A stretch of DNA of 64,000 nucleotides from Miscanthus floridulus. Its lineage: Eukaryota > Streptophyta > Magnoliopsida > Poales > Poaceae. Positions within the stretch are counted from its first letter, which is position 1. Each line of letters starts with the position of its first letter. The notes beneath the pieces were generated by a model. It had not been told where the DNA came from. It saw only the letters and a list, made by a program, of their open reading frames with translations, and searched no databases. The DNA lies in assembly GCF_019320115.1 (NCBI RefSeq), contig NC_089594.1:23367086-23431085 (forward strand), in the 5' to 3' direction. The translations under genes were made by a program, and so were the position numbers. Shown here in pieces: positions 44,510-58,100 of this stretch.

Positions 44510-46171
44510 GAGCTTTTTGCCAGAAGACACTCTGGTTCGGTGAAATTAGGCCACAGGACACCACGGATCAATTGCAGCCGATTGAGGAGAGATAATAGCA
44601 GTGAAATAATATTCTTGCCTCTGCCGCTTTCTTCTTCCTCTCTCCCTTTCTCTTTTTTTCTGTTTCCTACGCCGCGCCGCCGAAGACGCGGTCCACGAGG
44701 ATGGCGACCGAACAAGCTCCTCACCTGTGGATCTGCATACAAGCACCACGGTAGTTGAGCAGGGCATAAAGCCATCACTGGTTGCCTGAAGCAACCAGAC
44801 TTTGACACGAAAGTACCAAATAACATACTCGTCGGGTTTCAGCAACGCCCGGAAACACGAAGGCGCTACCGACGCTGTTGCCGTACAAATGTCGAAGACG
44901 AGCTTGCCAGCCCCGAAGTGCTGAGCACTGACACACGGTTACGAATCCTCGCACCATGGGTCTGATGCCCGCCGTCCTGAAGACGTGCGAACAGAACAAG
45001 GCCACCCCCAGCAGGGGTCGTCGCTGGCAGCAGACACGGCCACCATCACGCAGACTGCGTAGGAGCCGCGAGCCCCACCAAGAATACGGACGCACTGCAG
45101 CCCCTGACTGTCGTGGACGCGGACGAGCAGGCCTTACAGGCCGCTGTCGCAGGCACGGTCGAGCAGGCCTTACAGGCCACCGCCGTAGCCACCCCGGTCG
45201 TCGACAGACGCGCAGAGCTGAGCCGCCTGGCCGCGAACGAGCAAGCCCGATGGCACGCCGCGGTAGGCACGGACGAGTAGGCCGACGCCGAAGCCATCCC
45301 GGCTGTCGACGGGCGCGCGAGCGCCAGGTGAGCTGGCCCTGCAGGCCGACCGTCGCCGTGGTCGCCCAGCTACCACCGCAGCGGCGCGAGAACGCCTGGC
45401 CGTTGCAGCTGCGACGCGAGAGGGGCACAAGTGCAGGCACGCGTCTACCCCACGGGCCCCTCTGGCCCCACCGCCATCGCTGCCGGCCCCTGTCGTGGGT
45501 GCGCACGAGCCCAGCCGGCCGCCGCCGCCCCGGGAAAGCAGATCTAGCCGCCCACGAGCCAGACACGGGCGTGGTCCGACCGACCGCCGGCCAGGCGCCG
45601 CCGCAGCCATAGGCGTGGTCGAGCGCACGTGGGAGGCGCGCGGGCGCGGGTGCAAGAGAGAGCGAGCCATCGCGCAGCTGGCCGCTGGTCGCCCACCGCC
45701 AGTGATTGGCGCTGGAGACGCGAGCCCACCTGGCTGGCCGCCTACCTCTCCCTACTCCTTTCCCTTCTGCGTTTCCTGAAGAAGATAAATAGAGAGAGAG
45801 GGGAAAGGATAGGGATAAGCCTGGTCAAACCATGTGTATGCGGTGCATGCTGCTCATCTTTTGAGCCTGCACTCTCGTACATACTTAGAGAAAGAGTTGT
45901 TTATCTCACCACGAGGATGGCAGTGTGCGCGCGCGGATGGAGCCAACGTCCACGTGCTCCAGAGCGCGCCCTGCTCGGTCGCCATCCTCGTGGACCAAGT
46001 CCTCGGCGGCATGGCGCAGGAAAAAAAAGAGAAAGGGAGAGAGGAAGAAGGAAGCGGCAGGGGCAAGAATGTCATTTTACCGCTGTTCTCTCTCCTCAAC
46101 CGGCTACAACCGGTCCGTGGTGTCCTGTGGCCTAATTTCACCGAACCAAAGTGTTTTCTGGCAAAATGCTC
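44510..46171. mobile_element. Mutator-like element with ~200-bp inverted ends, possibly Pack-MULE
   Basis: 44510-44710 and about 45975-46171 are inverted copies (GAGCTTTTTGCCAGAAGACA on the left; the right end reads as GAGCATTTTGCCAGAAAACA on the other strand). TIRs this long are typical of Mutator-like elements. The interior (44830-45780) is GC-rich host-like sequence with no transposase. One plus frame near 45120-45290 reads like a retroelement gag-type or Ala-rich protein fragment (EQALQAAVAG; ELSRLAANEQARWHAAV) and ends in a stop, so captured sequence is possible. I cannot see a nine-base target duplication. Confidence 0.5.
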
Positions 46172-47062
46172 CAAAGAAGGTTTATGTCAACAAAGGACTA
46201 TCACTTTGAATATACAACAGACAATTGTCCCTTTATAATAAACCATCTTTTTAACATTGAGGGAGTGTTTGGTTCTTTAGTCGCTCCTAAAGTTCATGTC
46301 ACATCGAATATTTAGATACTAATAAAGAGCATTAAATATAGATTAATTACAAAACCAATTACATAGATGGAAGCTAATTCGCGAGACGATTTTTTAAGCC
46401 TAATTAATCTGTCATTAGCAAATGTTTACTGTAGCACCACGTTGTCAAATCATAGACTAATTAGGTTTAAAAGATTCGTCTCATAAATTAGTCGCAAGTT
46501 GAGTAATTAGTTTCGTAATTAGTTTATATTTAATAAACATAAATTTTAGGTAGAAACCAAACGGGGCCTGAGACTTTACGATACGCCCACGCGTAAGTCG
46601 TCATTTTCATGTGATGGCGACGCCAACACCTGAGGAGTTGCACTATCCTATCAGATTCGTTTATTGTTCCATGAAGTGAAACCTAAGGTATCATGGCCAA
46701 ATCTTTTGTTCCCTACAGGTCAAATATATGAAAAGATTCGAAGCAGGCAAAGTACAACCAGTTTTCTTCCTACCGAAGAATACAACGAGCGCACTTTCTA
46801 TTTCTTTGTGAGGAGCAGTGAGCAGAGACTTGAAGTAACAACTAATTAATTATACTGTGTAAACAGAGAGATTATTTTCTTTATGCAGAAAGATACTGTA
46901 GAAACATAGTAGATCAGCCTGAATGCCTGTTTCAGCAAACCACCTAGTTAAGTACTCACCTTTGTATTTCTCTCTTGTTTGTTCTGTAACATTCACTGCA
47001 TGGGGCATGGAAGAATCTCTAAAGCTATATGTAAACTGCTACAAATTAAGTCCAAAAGGCAC
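46172..47062. other. Intergenic region left of RE5
   Basis: One MITE (46261-46568) and otherwise unremarkable sequence. It is continuous with 60722 onward across the RE5 insertion. Confidence 0.5.
46261..46568. mobile_element. MITE with TGA flanks
   Basis: Begins GGGAGTGTTTGGTTCT and ends AGAAACCAAACGGGGCC, an inverted pair, with TGA on each side. The interior is AT-rich. 308 bp. Confidence 0.6.
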
Positions 47063-47459
47063 TGTCGATACGGGACCCACAGGATACCCCACAAAGGAGA
47101 GAGAAGATCTAATCTAACTAGGATTCTTTCCTTATAATCCTAGTAGTAGTACTATTCAGTAATCCTACTAGTAACTCTCATTATAAACCGACTAGGACTC
47201 TGGCCTCCTGACTATATAAATGAGGACAGGGCTCCTGGACAAAAGAACAACAATTGTACAACACAACACTTGACAATCAATCCAACGCAAAGGCTAACGC
47301 CGACTGAACGTAGGGTTATTACTCGATCCGCGATCGAGAGCCTGAACCAGGATAAATCGACTGTCTCTTGCGTTAACCATCGAGTTCAGCATACGCCGGA
47401 GCCCGAACATACTGCCCCGGGTACCCCCGTGGCAGGCTATCGGTGGTAAAACATCGACA
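47063..47459 (+). repeat. RE5 5' LTR
   Basis: TGTCGATACG...CATCGACA, 397 bp, with a TATA box (TATATAAA, 47213-47220). Confidence 0.9.
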
Positions 47460-47461
47460 GC

Positions 47462-47480
47462 TGGCGCGCCAGGTAGGGGC
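47462..47480 (+). other. RE5 primer binding site
   Basis: TGGCGCGCCAGGTAGGGGC two bases after the LTR. A PBS of this type is common in Tat and related gypsy elements. I do not assign the tRNA with confidence. Confidence 0.6.
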
Positions 47481-47508
47481 TTTCAGCGACTTTGCATCCA
47501 AGAGCTCG

Positions 47509-49320
47509 ATGGACCTCGATAACATGATCTTCCCGACGGGATCAACTTTCATCTTTGGCTCATGGATCTGCGAGGCGGACAACTACGGTAGGCTTCAAAG
47601 CCATCTCCTCAAAGATCCGGATCATCATGAAGAATTTCCTATTTCAACAACTACGACGGATCAGCTCACCAGAAGATTCGCGCAGCTCATAATATCCGAT
47701 TCGAATAAGATTTCACGGCTACGCGCATCCGACTCGAATTCAAGCTCCGTGTCCAAGGTGAAGTCTTATTCGAGTGCTTTCAAGAAAGCTGAGTTCTTTT
47801 TTGGGAGGATTCCAAAGCACAACCCAAAACAACTCGGATTACCCTCAGAGTTCTTTCAAAGAGACGGGTTCTTTTCCATTTGGGCTCGACAACACGACAA
47901 AATCCTATCAGGGACAGATCGAAAGGTCTTTCAATCCAATGCTTGGGATACCACTGACTGGAGCCCAGGAGGGCCTCGTGCTAACGATAACATCGCAAGA
48001 CTGTATCATCCACTGGCCAGGTTCCGTTCCTGAAGACAGCGGAATCCAACTAGTCGGCACAACAACAACAGCTATTCTACCTTACCAAGAAGGAGACTCG
48101 ATCTGCGACATCAAGGCATCTACTGAAGTCATCAGCAACTCTATGAAAACTAACACCAATAACAGAACGACTCACGCACGGGAAGTACTCATGGTTCAGC
48201 ATCCTCGGTCACCATTAAATCCCCCAGAAGCACCCAATGTCAGGTCATCAGATGAATCAGAATCCAACATATCACCCTTTGCCCAGGGCTACGATGGAGA
48301 AACCGAGAGTCAGAAACAGGCTAGAGAAAGGAAAAACAAGTTGAAGCAAGGGCGCCAACACCGCGCTAGGCAGCGCAGGGAAGCCTGGATCATATACGAG
48401 TCAGATTTGGCTGAATACGACAAAAGAAAATCACAACAAGAAGTCGAAGAAACACGCACGATGAATACGCCTTATGATAAGATTCGAGAAGCATTAGAAG
48501 AACTCAGGGCAACTTCACATCACGGAGAGAAGTATGAACAGCTCCAGGACTTGCTCCGGTCGACGATCCCAAGAACGCATGAAGAGAGAGCCTGATCGAG
48601 ACTACCCGCCAGATCAACAACCCACAGCAAGAAGATCAAAATCAAAGGAAGTCCGCTTTCAAAAGACTTGGGCCAGGTGGAAGCCATAATGGAGAAAGTA
48701 GGAAGGAACATAATCAAGGCCACCAATTTGAACAACCAAGAAAGACTAGGAGTAGGGTGCCTATTCAGACAGCCTCGCAGAGTTATTCCCATCAAAATAA
48801 CAGTTGGCCAGAAGGAGGTGCCGAATCCGAATTCAAAGAAACCGGAACACACGATAGATTCCCCTATTTCGCAAACAGGCTTGCATCGGTGCGATTACCT
48901 CACAAATTCAAACCGTCTAACCACTCTAAGTATGATGGCAAAACTGAACCAAGGCAATGGCTCAGAATATATTCACAATCAATTGAACTAGCCGGAGGAG
49001 ACGATGATATCAAGACACTGTTCTTTCCCATGGCACTAGAAGCTATGCCCTTCCAATGGTTTGACAAATTAAATCCAGGATCTATCAGAAATTGGGAAGA
49101 CTTGCAAAGAGCTTTTTGTGAAAATTTCACGGGTATCATCACACACCCGATCACTCATACAGAACTGAAAGGACTCAAGCAAAAGGGAGGCGAAAGTCTC
49201 AGAAATTACTATCGACGATTTGGCGAACTACGGGCTCAAGTGCATGACATCACCGAACGAGAAGTAATTGAAGCTTTCTCTCACGGAATCATGGCTAGGT
49301 GGCAATTTCAAGACTTCTAA
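47509..49320 (+). pseudogene. RE5 gag, frameshifted
   Basis: ATG 47509 (MDLDNMIFPTGSTFIFGSWI) opens it. Frames change near 47900 and near 48595, so it is in three pieces. The conserved core is at 48900-49320: PRQWLRIYSQSIELAGGDDD, MALEAMPFQWFDKL, REVIEAFSHGIMARWQF. This is the usual gypsy retrotransposon gag domain. The upstream region is charged and probably variable. Confidence 0.75.
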
Positions 49321-52300
49321 AGAAAATCTGAGAAACAATGAAGAATTCAGACGAACAGTGGAAAAGATGATTACTGCAGAAGAAAAAACATGAGAGAGGT
49401 TCCTGGATAGAAGCAACCAGGACAACCCGGACAAGCAAAATCATCGAAATAGCAGATATCAAGAAAGAAAACGTAGACCAGACAATACCGTGGCGATGGC
49501 CGACAAATCAAAGAAGTTTTCCAAACCCAGAATATATGATGACATTGAAAACATACGTTGCCCATTGCACCCTAATAGGAGGCACACCATCGGAAATTGC
49601 TACACCTTCAATGATCGATACACAAGAAAAGGTAGTAAGGAGAACACCAAAGAGGACAATCAGAAAAAAGATGAAGACAACCACGAGGACAAAGGATTCC
49701 AAAAACCCAGGGGAACGGTAGCAGTGATCTTCTCAGGAGCTCTAGATTGCAGAAGCAAACATCAAGAAAAACTAGCACTACGGACTATCATGACAGCAGA
49801 ACCGGCTACACCAAGATATCTCAATTGGTCAAGTATCCTATCCAATTTATCAGAGAAGACCAATGGACTAGCGTGGGAAACGCAGACCATTATCCACTGG
49901 TTCTAGATCCAACTATTGCTGGTATGACTGTCACCAAAGTGCTAATCGATGGGGGAGCCGGACTCAACATCATCTTTTCAGAAACACTAAGGAAGATGGG
50001 ACTACAACTCGCCGGGATGATCACACCAACAAGCACACCTTTTTATGGAATAGTACCCGGCAAAGCAGCCATGCCGCTCGGACAAATTACTCTACCAGTC
50101 ACTTTTGGAACACCCTCAAACTACCATATGGAATTCATCAAATTTGAGGTGGCGGACTTTGAGTCATCATACCACGCAATTCTCGGACGACCGGCACTAG
50201 CAAAATTCATGGCAATACCGCATTACCCGTATTTGCTGCTCAAGATGCCAGGACCTAATGGAGTACTTTCCCTTCAAAGTGACTTAAAACGCGCTTTTGA
50301 CTGCGATGTTCAAGCAATCCAGATTGCAGCCAGAGCACAAGATGACCAAAGTAGAAAAGAAATAACCACAATTGCTGCAGAGATGGGCCAAGAAGAATTG
50401 GAAATACTGGCTAAAAAGCCCAGCATAATCACACCACCAAAAGAAGCCGACGTCAAGCAGATCGACCTGGGTACTGGCGATACCTGCAAGACAGCAACCA
50501 TCAGTGCTCACCTCTTGGCAAAATAGGAACTCGCGCTAACCAACTTTCTTCAGGACAACAAAGATATCTTCGCTTGGAAGCCGGCTGACATGCCAGGTGT
50601 CCCAAAAGAGTTGGCTAAGCACGGAATTGATGTTAATGAAAGCTCCAAGCCTATAAAGCAATGGCTACGACGATTCTCACCCGACAAAAAGGCAGCGATT
50701 AAAAAGGAAATCACAAAACTGATGGCAGCCGAATTCATCAGAGAAATCCTTCATCCAGACTAGCTAGCAAACTCGGTCCTTGTGCAAAAGAAGAACACGG
50801 ACGAGTGGCGCATGTGCGTCAACTACACAGATCTCAACAAACATTGCCCAAAAGATCCATTCGGGCTACCACGTATTGACCAGATAGTCGACTCAACGGC
50901 AGGGTATGCACTATTATCCTTTCTCGATTGCTATTCAGGGTATCACCAGATCGCATTAAAAGAACAAGACCAGAGCAAGACATCTTTCATTACTCCGTTC
51001 GGTGCTTACTGTTACAAAACCATGTCGTTTGGACTAAAGAACGTCGGCGCCACATACCAAAGAGCTATCCAAACTTGCCTTGGGGATCAAATCGGTGAAA
51101 ATGTGGAGGCATATGTAGATGATGTAGTGGTGAAAACAAAGAACCCAGACACTATGATTGAAGATTTAAAGCAAACATTCGAAAACTTGAAGAGATGGAG
51201 ATGGAAGTTGAACCCAAATAAATGTGTATTCGGAGTTCCTTCAGGACAACTACTCGGATTTTTGGTCAGTCAGCGCGGAATTGAAGCCAGTACCAAGCAA
51301 ATTCGAGCTATAACATAAATGGGCCCACCTAGAAGTATCAAAGATGTGTAGAAACTAATAGGATGCATGGCGGCCCTCAACCATTTCATATCAAGACTCG
51401 GCGAAAAGGGGTTACCTTTCTTTAAACTACTAAAGAAGACAGACAAGTTTGAGTAGACAAAGGAGGCTGACGAAGCCTTCAAAGAACTTAAGGCATACCT
51501 CACATCCTCACCAATTCTCACACCCCCAAGGAAAGACGAAGATATGATGCTATACATTGTGGCGACTACTGCTGTGGTCAGCACGGCAATAGTCATAGAA
51601 AGAGAAGAAGAAGAACGCGTGTATAAAGTACAACGACCCGTATACTACATCAGCGAAGTATTATCCGAATCAAAAATATGGTACCCACATGTACAAAAAC
51701 TACTCTATGCCCTATTGATTACTTCACGCAAGCTTCGCCACTATTTTGAAAGCCACCAGATCATAGTGGTGACAGACTTCCCGCTCGGAGACATCTTACA
51801 CAACAAAGATGTGATGGGACGCATATCAAAGTGGGCAGTCGAACTCGGAGCTCTTAACATCAATTTCACCCCGTGGAAAGCAATCAAATCTCAAGCCCTT
51901 GTCGATTTTATGGCCGAGTGGACAGAGATCCAACAGCCTTTATCAGATACAATCCTTGACCACTAGAAGATGTACTTTGATGGGTCACTCAAACTAGGCG
52001 GAGCCGGTGCAGGCGTTCTCCTCATTTCTCCAGAAGGAAAACAACTCAAGTATGTCCTTCAGATATTATGGCAAGCTACAAATAACGAAGCAGAATATGA
52101 AGCCCTCATCCACGGGCTACGAGTGGCAATTACCCTCGGAATAAAGAGATTACTCGTATACGGCGATTCAGCAGTAGTCATCAACCAAGTCAACAAAGAT
52201 TGGGATTGCACCAAAGAAAACATGGGTGCTTACTGTGCTGAAATACGGAAACTTGAAAAACATTTCCAAGGATTAGAAATTTTACACGTCCTGCGCGATT

Positions 52301-53704
52301 CCAACATTGCAGCAGATGTCCTTACCAAGCTCGGATCAGACAGAGCGAAGGTTCCATCCGGTGTATTCATAGAAGAGCTATCAGTTCCCTCTATCAAACA
52401 ACCTAGTGAAACAACCCATGAAATTCAGGCTAAAGGCCTTTAGATCTTGGTAATCAACACTTCATGGAGCCAAGTTTTCATCGACTATATCAAAGAAAAT
52501 AAATTGCCAGCAGATAAAGCAGAAGCCACCCAAGTTATTCGCAGAAGCAAAAACTACGTTCTAGTAGGAGATAGACTTTACAGAAGAGCAGCATCATCAG
52601 GAGTACTCCTAAAATGTGTCTTATTTGAAGAAGGCAAAGAGATCCTAGACGAAATACACTCCGGTTGCTGTGGAAATCATGCCGCTTCAAGGACACTGGT
52701 TGGCAAAGCATTTTGCACCAGATTCTACTGGCCAACCGCTTTAAAAGACGCAGAAGAACTTGTCAGAAAATGCAAAGGTTGCCAAATGTTTGCAAGACAA
52801 GCCCATGTACCAGCTCACAATCTTATCTGCATCCCACCCGCTTGGCCTTTTTCCTGCTGGGGGCTGGATCAAGTAGGACCCCTAAAGAAAGCAAAAGGCG
52901 GCTTTGAGTACATCTTTGTAGCAATTGACAAGTTCACCAAGTGGATTGAATACAAACCACTCGCAAAATACAGCGCAACCAAAGCAGTCGAGTTCATCCA
53001 AGACATTACGCACCGCTTCGGCATGCCCAATCGAATCATCATAGATCTAGGCTCCCCCTTCACAGCTACAGAATTCAAAAGCTGGGCACAAGACTATGGT
53101 TTCAGTATAGACTATGCGTCTGTTGCACATCCAGAAGCCAATGGACAAGTAAAAAGGGCTAATGGACTCATACTAGCCGGATTAAAACCAAGGTTATATG
53201 AAGAACTAGTGGACTATGGGTCCAAATGGATTGAAGAATTACCGAAAGTAGTATGGGGGCTACGAACTCAAATAAGCAGAGCAACAGGCTACTCACCCTT
53301 CTTCCTAGTTTATAGGTCAGAGGCCGTACTACCTGCCGACTTGATCTGGACATTGCCAAAGATAGAACAATACGATGAAGGAGAAGCAGAACACACAAGA
53401 AGATTAGAACTCGACAACTCAGAAGAAGTCAGAGTAAACGCTACCCTCCAATCAGCCAGATACCTACAAGGTTTAAGAATGATACTACAACAAGAGTACC
53501 CATCCTCGATCATTACAAGTCGGAGACTTAGTGCTAAGAAGGATACAAAAGACTGACGGACGACATAAGCTACTCAGTCCATGGGAAGATCCATTCATTG
53601 TCACAAAAGTCATCGGACCAGGCACATACAAGTTAATAACCGAAGATGGAAGAGAAGTCAGCAATACATGGCACATCAGCTAGCTAAGAAGATTCTACGC
53701 GTAA
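49321..53704 (+). pseudogene. RE5 pol: protease, RT, two RNase H domains and integrase
   Basis: A CPLHPNRRHTIGNC motif opens it in a different frame (frame change near 49825). From there one frame runs to about 53490 with seven stops: six TAG (including the one at 50524) and one TAA. Protease: VLIDGGAGLNIIF. RT: DWRMCVNYTDLNKHCPKDPF-type stretch and EAYVDDVVVKT (YVDD codons 51112-51123). A gypsy RNase H follows, then a second RNase H (MYFDGSLKLGGAGAG) as in the Tat group. Integrase has the HHCC zinc region (KCKGCQMFARQAH), Asp at 52867 and Asp at 53044, and a codon for Lys (53152-53154) at the DD35E Glu position. It ends WHIS*LRRFYA at 53702-53704 after a frame change near 53490. Confidence 0.85.
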
Positions 53705-53869
53705 AAACAACTCAAAAAAATGCAAGCCACAAGGGAGAAGGGACCAACATTCACAATCGACGAAGGACAATATTCTTCGACAACATATGTATTAGTTTAT
53801 ATTCATGATCAATAAAGATGATATTTCATCCACAGCATGTCTTGTCATGACTTTCAACGAGTTGTTTTC

Positions 53870-54640
53870 ACGAAACAAAAAGCAAAATGGCTGAAAACAT
53901 GCCTGAGCATCCCGGCCGAGAGCAAAATAGCTGAAAACACGCTTGAGCCCGCCGATGAGGGTAGCTAAAAGCTAACACCCGAAACAAAAAGCAAAATGGC
54001 TGAAAACATGCCTAAGCATCCCGGACGAGAGCAAAATAGCTAAGAAGACGCTTGAGCCCGCCGATGAGGGTAGCTAAAAGCTAACACCCGAAATAAAAAG
54101 CAAAATAGCTGAAAACATGCCTGAGCATCCCGGCCGAGAGCAAAATAGTTGAAAAGACGCTTGACCCCACCAATGAGGGTAGCTAAAAGCTAACACTCAA
54201 ACAAAAAGCAAAATGGCTGAAAACATGCCTGAGCATCCCGGCCGAGAGCAAAATAGCTGAAAAGACGCTTGAGCCCGCCGATGAGGGTAGCTAAAAGCTA
54301 ACACCCGAAACAAAAAGCAAAATGGCTGAAAACATGCCTGAGCATCCCGACCGAGAGCAAAATAGCTGAAAAGACGCTTGAGCCCGCCGATGAGGGTAGC
54401 TAAAAAGCTAACACCCGAAACAAAAAGCAAAATGGCGGAAAACATACCTGAGCATCCCGGACGAGAGCAAAATAGCTGAAAACACGCTTGAGCCCGCCGA
54501 TGAGGGTAGCTAAAAGCTAAACACCCAAAACAAAAAGCAAAATGGCGGAAAACATGCTTGAGCATCCCGGCCGAGAGCAAAATAGCTGAAAAGACGCTTG
54601 AGCACACCGATGAGGGTAGCTAAAAGCTAACACCTAAAAC
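53870..54640. repeat. Seven-copy ~109-bp tandem repeat in RE5
   Basis: Copies of a unit beginning AAAAAGCAAAATGGCTG start near 53882, 53991, 54100, 54208, 54317, 54427 and 54537. Period 108-110, not a multiple of three, so any ORF here is a shadow. It lies between the convergent pol and antisense gene. Confidence 0.85.
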
Positions 54641-54648
54641 TAGTCGAC

Positions 54649-54711
54649 CAAAATTCAGCTTCAAAAGACCCTCCAGCTCTTCGTTCCGAAAAGCAAGAGG
54701 CTCGGGGGCTA
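54649..54711 (+). repeat. Direct repeat containing a polypurine-tract-like core (copy 1)
   Basis: A ~55-bp stretch with CTCCAGCTCTTCGTTCC and AAGAGGCTCGGGGGCTAC recurs near 59926-59974 and 60105-60149 in RE5, ahead of the true tract at 60305-60319. Confidence 0.7.
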
Positions 54712-55144
54712 CATCCAGATAGGAATACTTTTTAGGAATACTTTTTCCTTAGAAAAGCACAAGCGCCACTCAAGAAAGCATTCGGATGCCGAAGTTCATC
54801 AAGGCAACATTCTATGCCGAGTCGTTTTATATAGCGTGGACGGATCCTATGCCGAGTCATTTTACATAGCGCAGACGAAAAGTTGTCAACACAAAGGTTT
54901 ACCTCTAACAAGTCATAGCGTGGACAGAGCACTCGACGGATCACAAAAGAGGAAGAAAAGAAAAGTACTTGACAAATCGAGGGATTTCGTCAGGATAATG
55001 CACAGAGTTGTTTACAGAGCAGAGATGAAAACGGGACAAAGTACTCAGCAAGTCAAGTAACTCAGACCACACCCAGGCAAAGAATACATCAACGGAAATA
55101 AAGAATCTTCATTTAAAAGAGGAGTGTAATATTACAAGGGGCTG

Positions 55145-58100
55145 GTCAATTGGATCAGGCATTGTCATCAGGAAGGGAAATGTCAATATTTAGACTGTCT
55201 ACAACCCTACTGGCTAAACCTTTGACCTCAGGCTCTATCCTCTCAACGGCATCAAGGTATTCTTGGCTATCAGCTTCCTCTGCTATCTTGGACAGAGGCG
55301 CCTCTGGAGCAAGGACCCGGACCTAGGCCAGCACATTCTTGGTACATACTTAAGCACACTTCTTCGTGAACTCTTGGAAATGAGTCGGAATCCGGGGAAT
55401 GAACTGCGCCCAAGATTGCCCGTCATCCGCTGGAGTCCAGAGAACATCAACTACTGAACGAAAAGATTTCCACAAAACGTTCCAATTTTCAGTAGCCGTC
55501 GCCAGCTTCCTGGACAAGCCTTCAATAGTTTTTTGGGTCTGCACAAGATCTCTGTCAGCTCCACGCCTAATCAGCTTAGCAAGGGCGAGTTCTTCCTCAG
55601 CATGAGTAATTACCTCCTCAGCCTTATTATGACTAGAGCAGACAAGAGCCTTCATTTCATCGATACTCTCTGAGAGCTTCTGCTTTTCAACTTGGAGAAC
55701 TAGACAAGACACCGAAGAACAAGTCAGCAAAAAAAGAAGTCAAAATACAAGAAGAAGCAAGCAGAACCCACGGCACCTTTGCATTCATTCTTCGCAGACT
55801 CCACCATAGCATCTCTCTGCTTCTCCATCTCCACTACCCGGGCACGAAGGGTCTTCTCCTCCTTTTGGTGCATTTGACGCTCTGTCTCCAACTCAGCCCG
55901 GAGGAGGTCAAGGTCGGCTTTCAGAGCGTCCACCTCAGAAGACAACTTCCTCTCATTTTCAGATGAGAAAAAGAAGCCAGAATGATCACGAGAGAAAGAC
56001 TGAGCAAAAAGAGACAAAGAGAAACAAGGCGTAAGGACAGAAGAAAAACGAGCATGCAAAGGAGGAGTAGCAGTAAAACTTACCTAGAGTTTTTCACCAA
56101 AAGAAGTCGCAAGGGTCGACAAGCTCCCCCAGGCTGCGGTCAGCTCTGATAGCCGATGGGTGGCATCGAACTGTTGCACCACGTCACCGGTAAAAAAGGG
56201 ACTGCTGGAAGCAAGAGAAGGGGAAGGAGAGGCCGGCTAGGGAGAAGAAGGAACGACCAAAGCAACCTCCAGGGAAGCTGGAGTCAATCCCTCGGAAGGA
56301 CCCGACGCGACGGCTATAGTCACCTCCGGGGCGGCCAAGTCCGCAACTTCGCCAGGTAGCTCCAAAGCCCCCACAGCAACTTCATCAATAGTATGTTGTG
56401 AGTCCTGAGGCTCGGAACTCGATGGCACGGTGGAAGGCTGAGAAGAAGTCGACGAAGAAACGAGAGAAGACGAAACACTGAAAATTGATAAAAGGAAGCA
56501 CCGATGAGAACCAGAAGAAGGAAGACAGAAGCAAAAAAGATGAAGCCAGAATCTACTCACCCAACCACTTTCTTCTTCGCGAAGCCAAAAGAAGGCCTCG
56601 CAGGGGGAACCACGACGGCGAAAACGTCCCCGCCACCCGGTGACGGGAGCGGGATAGCCGATAACGGAGCCACGGAAGAAGCCGGGGCTGGAGCCGTGGA
56701 AGAACTCCGCACTAGAGGAGCGGTAGAGCTCGGTACCAAGGCTACCAAAGAACTCGACACCGGAGCTTCAGAAGAAGTCGGCGCGGGAGCCTCGGAAGAA
56801 CTCACACCCGACCTTCGATTATTTCAAAAAGTTCAAGACTAAAAGTCAAGACAAAGAAGAGAAATTCAATGCAACAGGAATATGAAAAACAACTCACCGC
56901 CGCATGATGAGGGGTACTTCATCATCCTCTTCTCCCTCAGCCAAGGAAACCAGAGCACCTGCTGAAAAAAGAATAAAAAGTACTCGGTTCAAGAGAGAAA
57001 CAGGAAAACAAAGGAACAAAGAGTATTAAATGTGCTCACCTAAGAGCATGCTAGCAACAACTAGAGTACCTGAGGGACTACTTGGTTTGCGAGGCTTCTT
57101 GGAGACAGGCAGGCCAGATGAAGACCCATCCGTTCGCCCCCTCTTCGGGACACTGCGAGGACCGCGAGGGACTAGACGAGGAACATATTCTTCATATACA
57201 TCAACAAATCCGAAAGAAACCCCAGGAAGGGCTGTAGAGGTTTGGGACTTACTAGTTGCAGAGGTTCTAGCAAGTTTATCCCCAGTCTCCGCCACGGCGG
57301 GGAGAACATCAAGAGGGATCGGGTCAACAAAGTTCTGCCCAAGCTCCTACGAAAAAGGATAAAACACCAAGACAAAGAAAAGCTTAGCAAAAATGGATGC
57401 AGCAAGAGTACATAAAGTACCCAAACAAAGAGATAGACAACTCACAGCTGGGGGCGGGTTGTTGGTAGAGAACTCGGAGACAGCAGGAGGAATGACGCTC
57501 ACTCCTTTCAGCATCTTCTAGAGACGCTCGAGTACCTCCTCACCAGTCAGCTCAAGAGCTGGGACCATGCGTGAAGGATCCTCGGCCCCAGAATACTCGA
57601 AGCCAAGGTGCTCCCGCTCTTTCAAAGGCTAAACTCGGCGATGAAGAAAGCTTAAAACAATACCGAAGCCGGTCAAACCCTGCTGTTTCAGCATACTAAT
57701 CCTATCAAGGAGTGGCTGGATCACTTGAATCTCAGCAGGTGACTCAAGTTTCTTGTCCCATCGGTCATTCACCACAGGACCAAACCCAGAGTGGACGACA
57801 AGGGAAGGGATCAAATTGGCAGCGTAAAACCACTCGGCACGCCAATCTTTTACAGAATCGACCAGGTCATAGTCAAAAAACTTAATCTTGAGACCCTAGC
57901 GAAACTGAATCCCGCAACCGCCAAGAACGCTGGTTTATTCGCGGCGGGGTTGAGGTTTTAGACGAAAGAAAAAGCGAAAAAGAGATAGAGAAGGAGGGAT
58001 TCCAAGGAAAGCTTCACAAAGATGAACGAAAACAAAAAGATGGAGAACGACATTAGGGGTTAGATGGTTCAGACTAACCCCAAAATAACCAAGAAACTGA

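Noticed and set aside
44956..45612. 218-codon plus-strand ORF in the Mutator-like element
   Set aside because: Arg/Pro/Ala-rich translation of GC-rich DNA without domain signals; the opposite strand is equally open.
54197..54607. 136-codon minus-strand ORF with internal amino-acid repeats
   Set aside because: It reads the 109-bp tandem repeat; the period is not a multiple of three, so it does not encode a regular protein repeat.
53870..54640. CRISPR-like array
   Set aside because: Units are contiguous 109-bp tandem repeats without unique spacers, in a plant retroelement.
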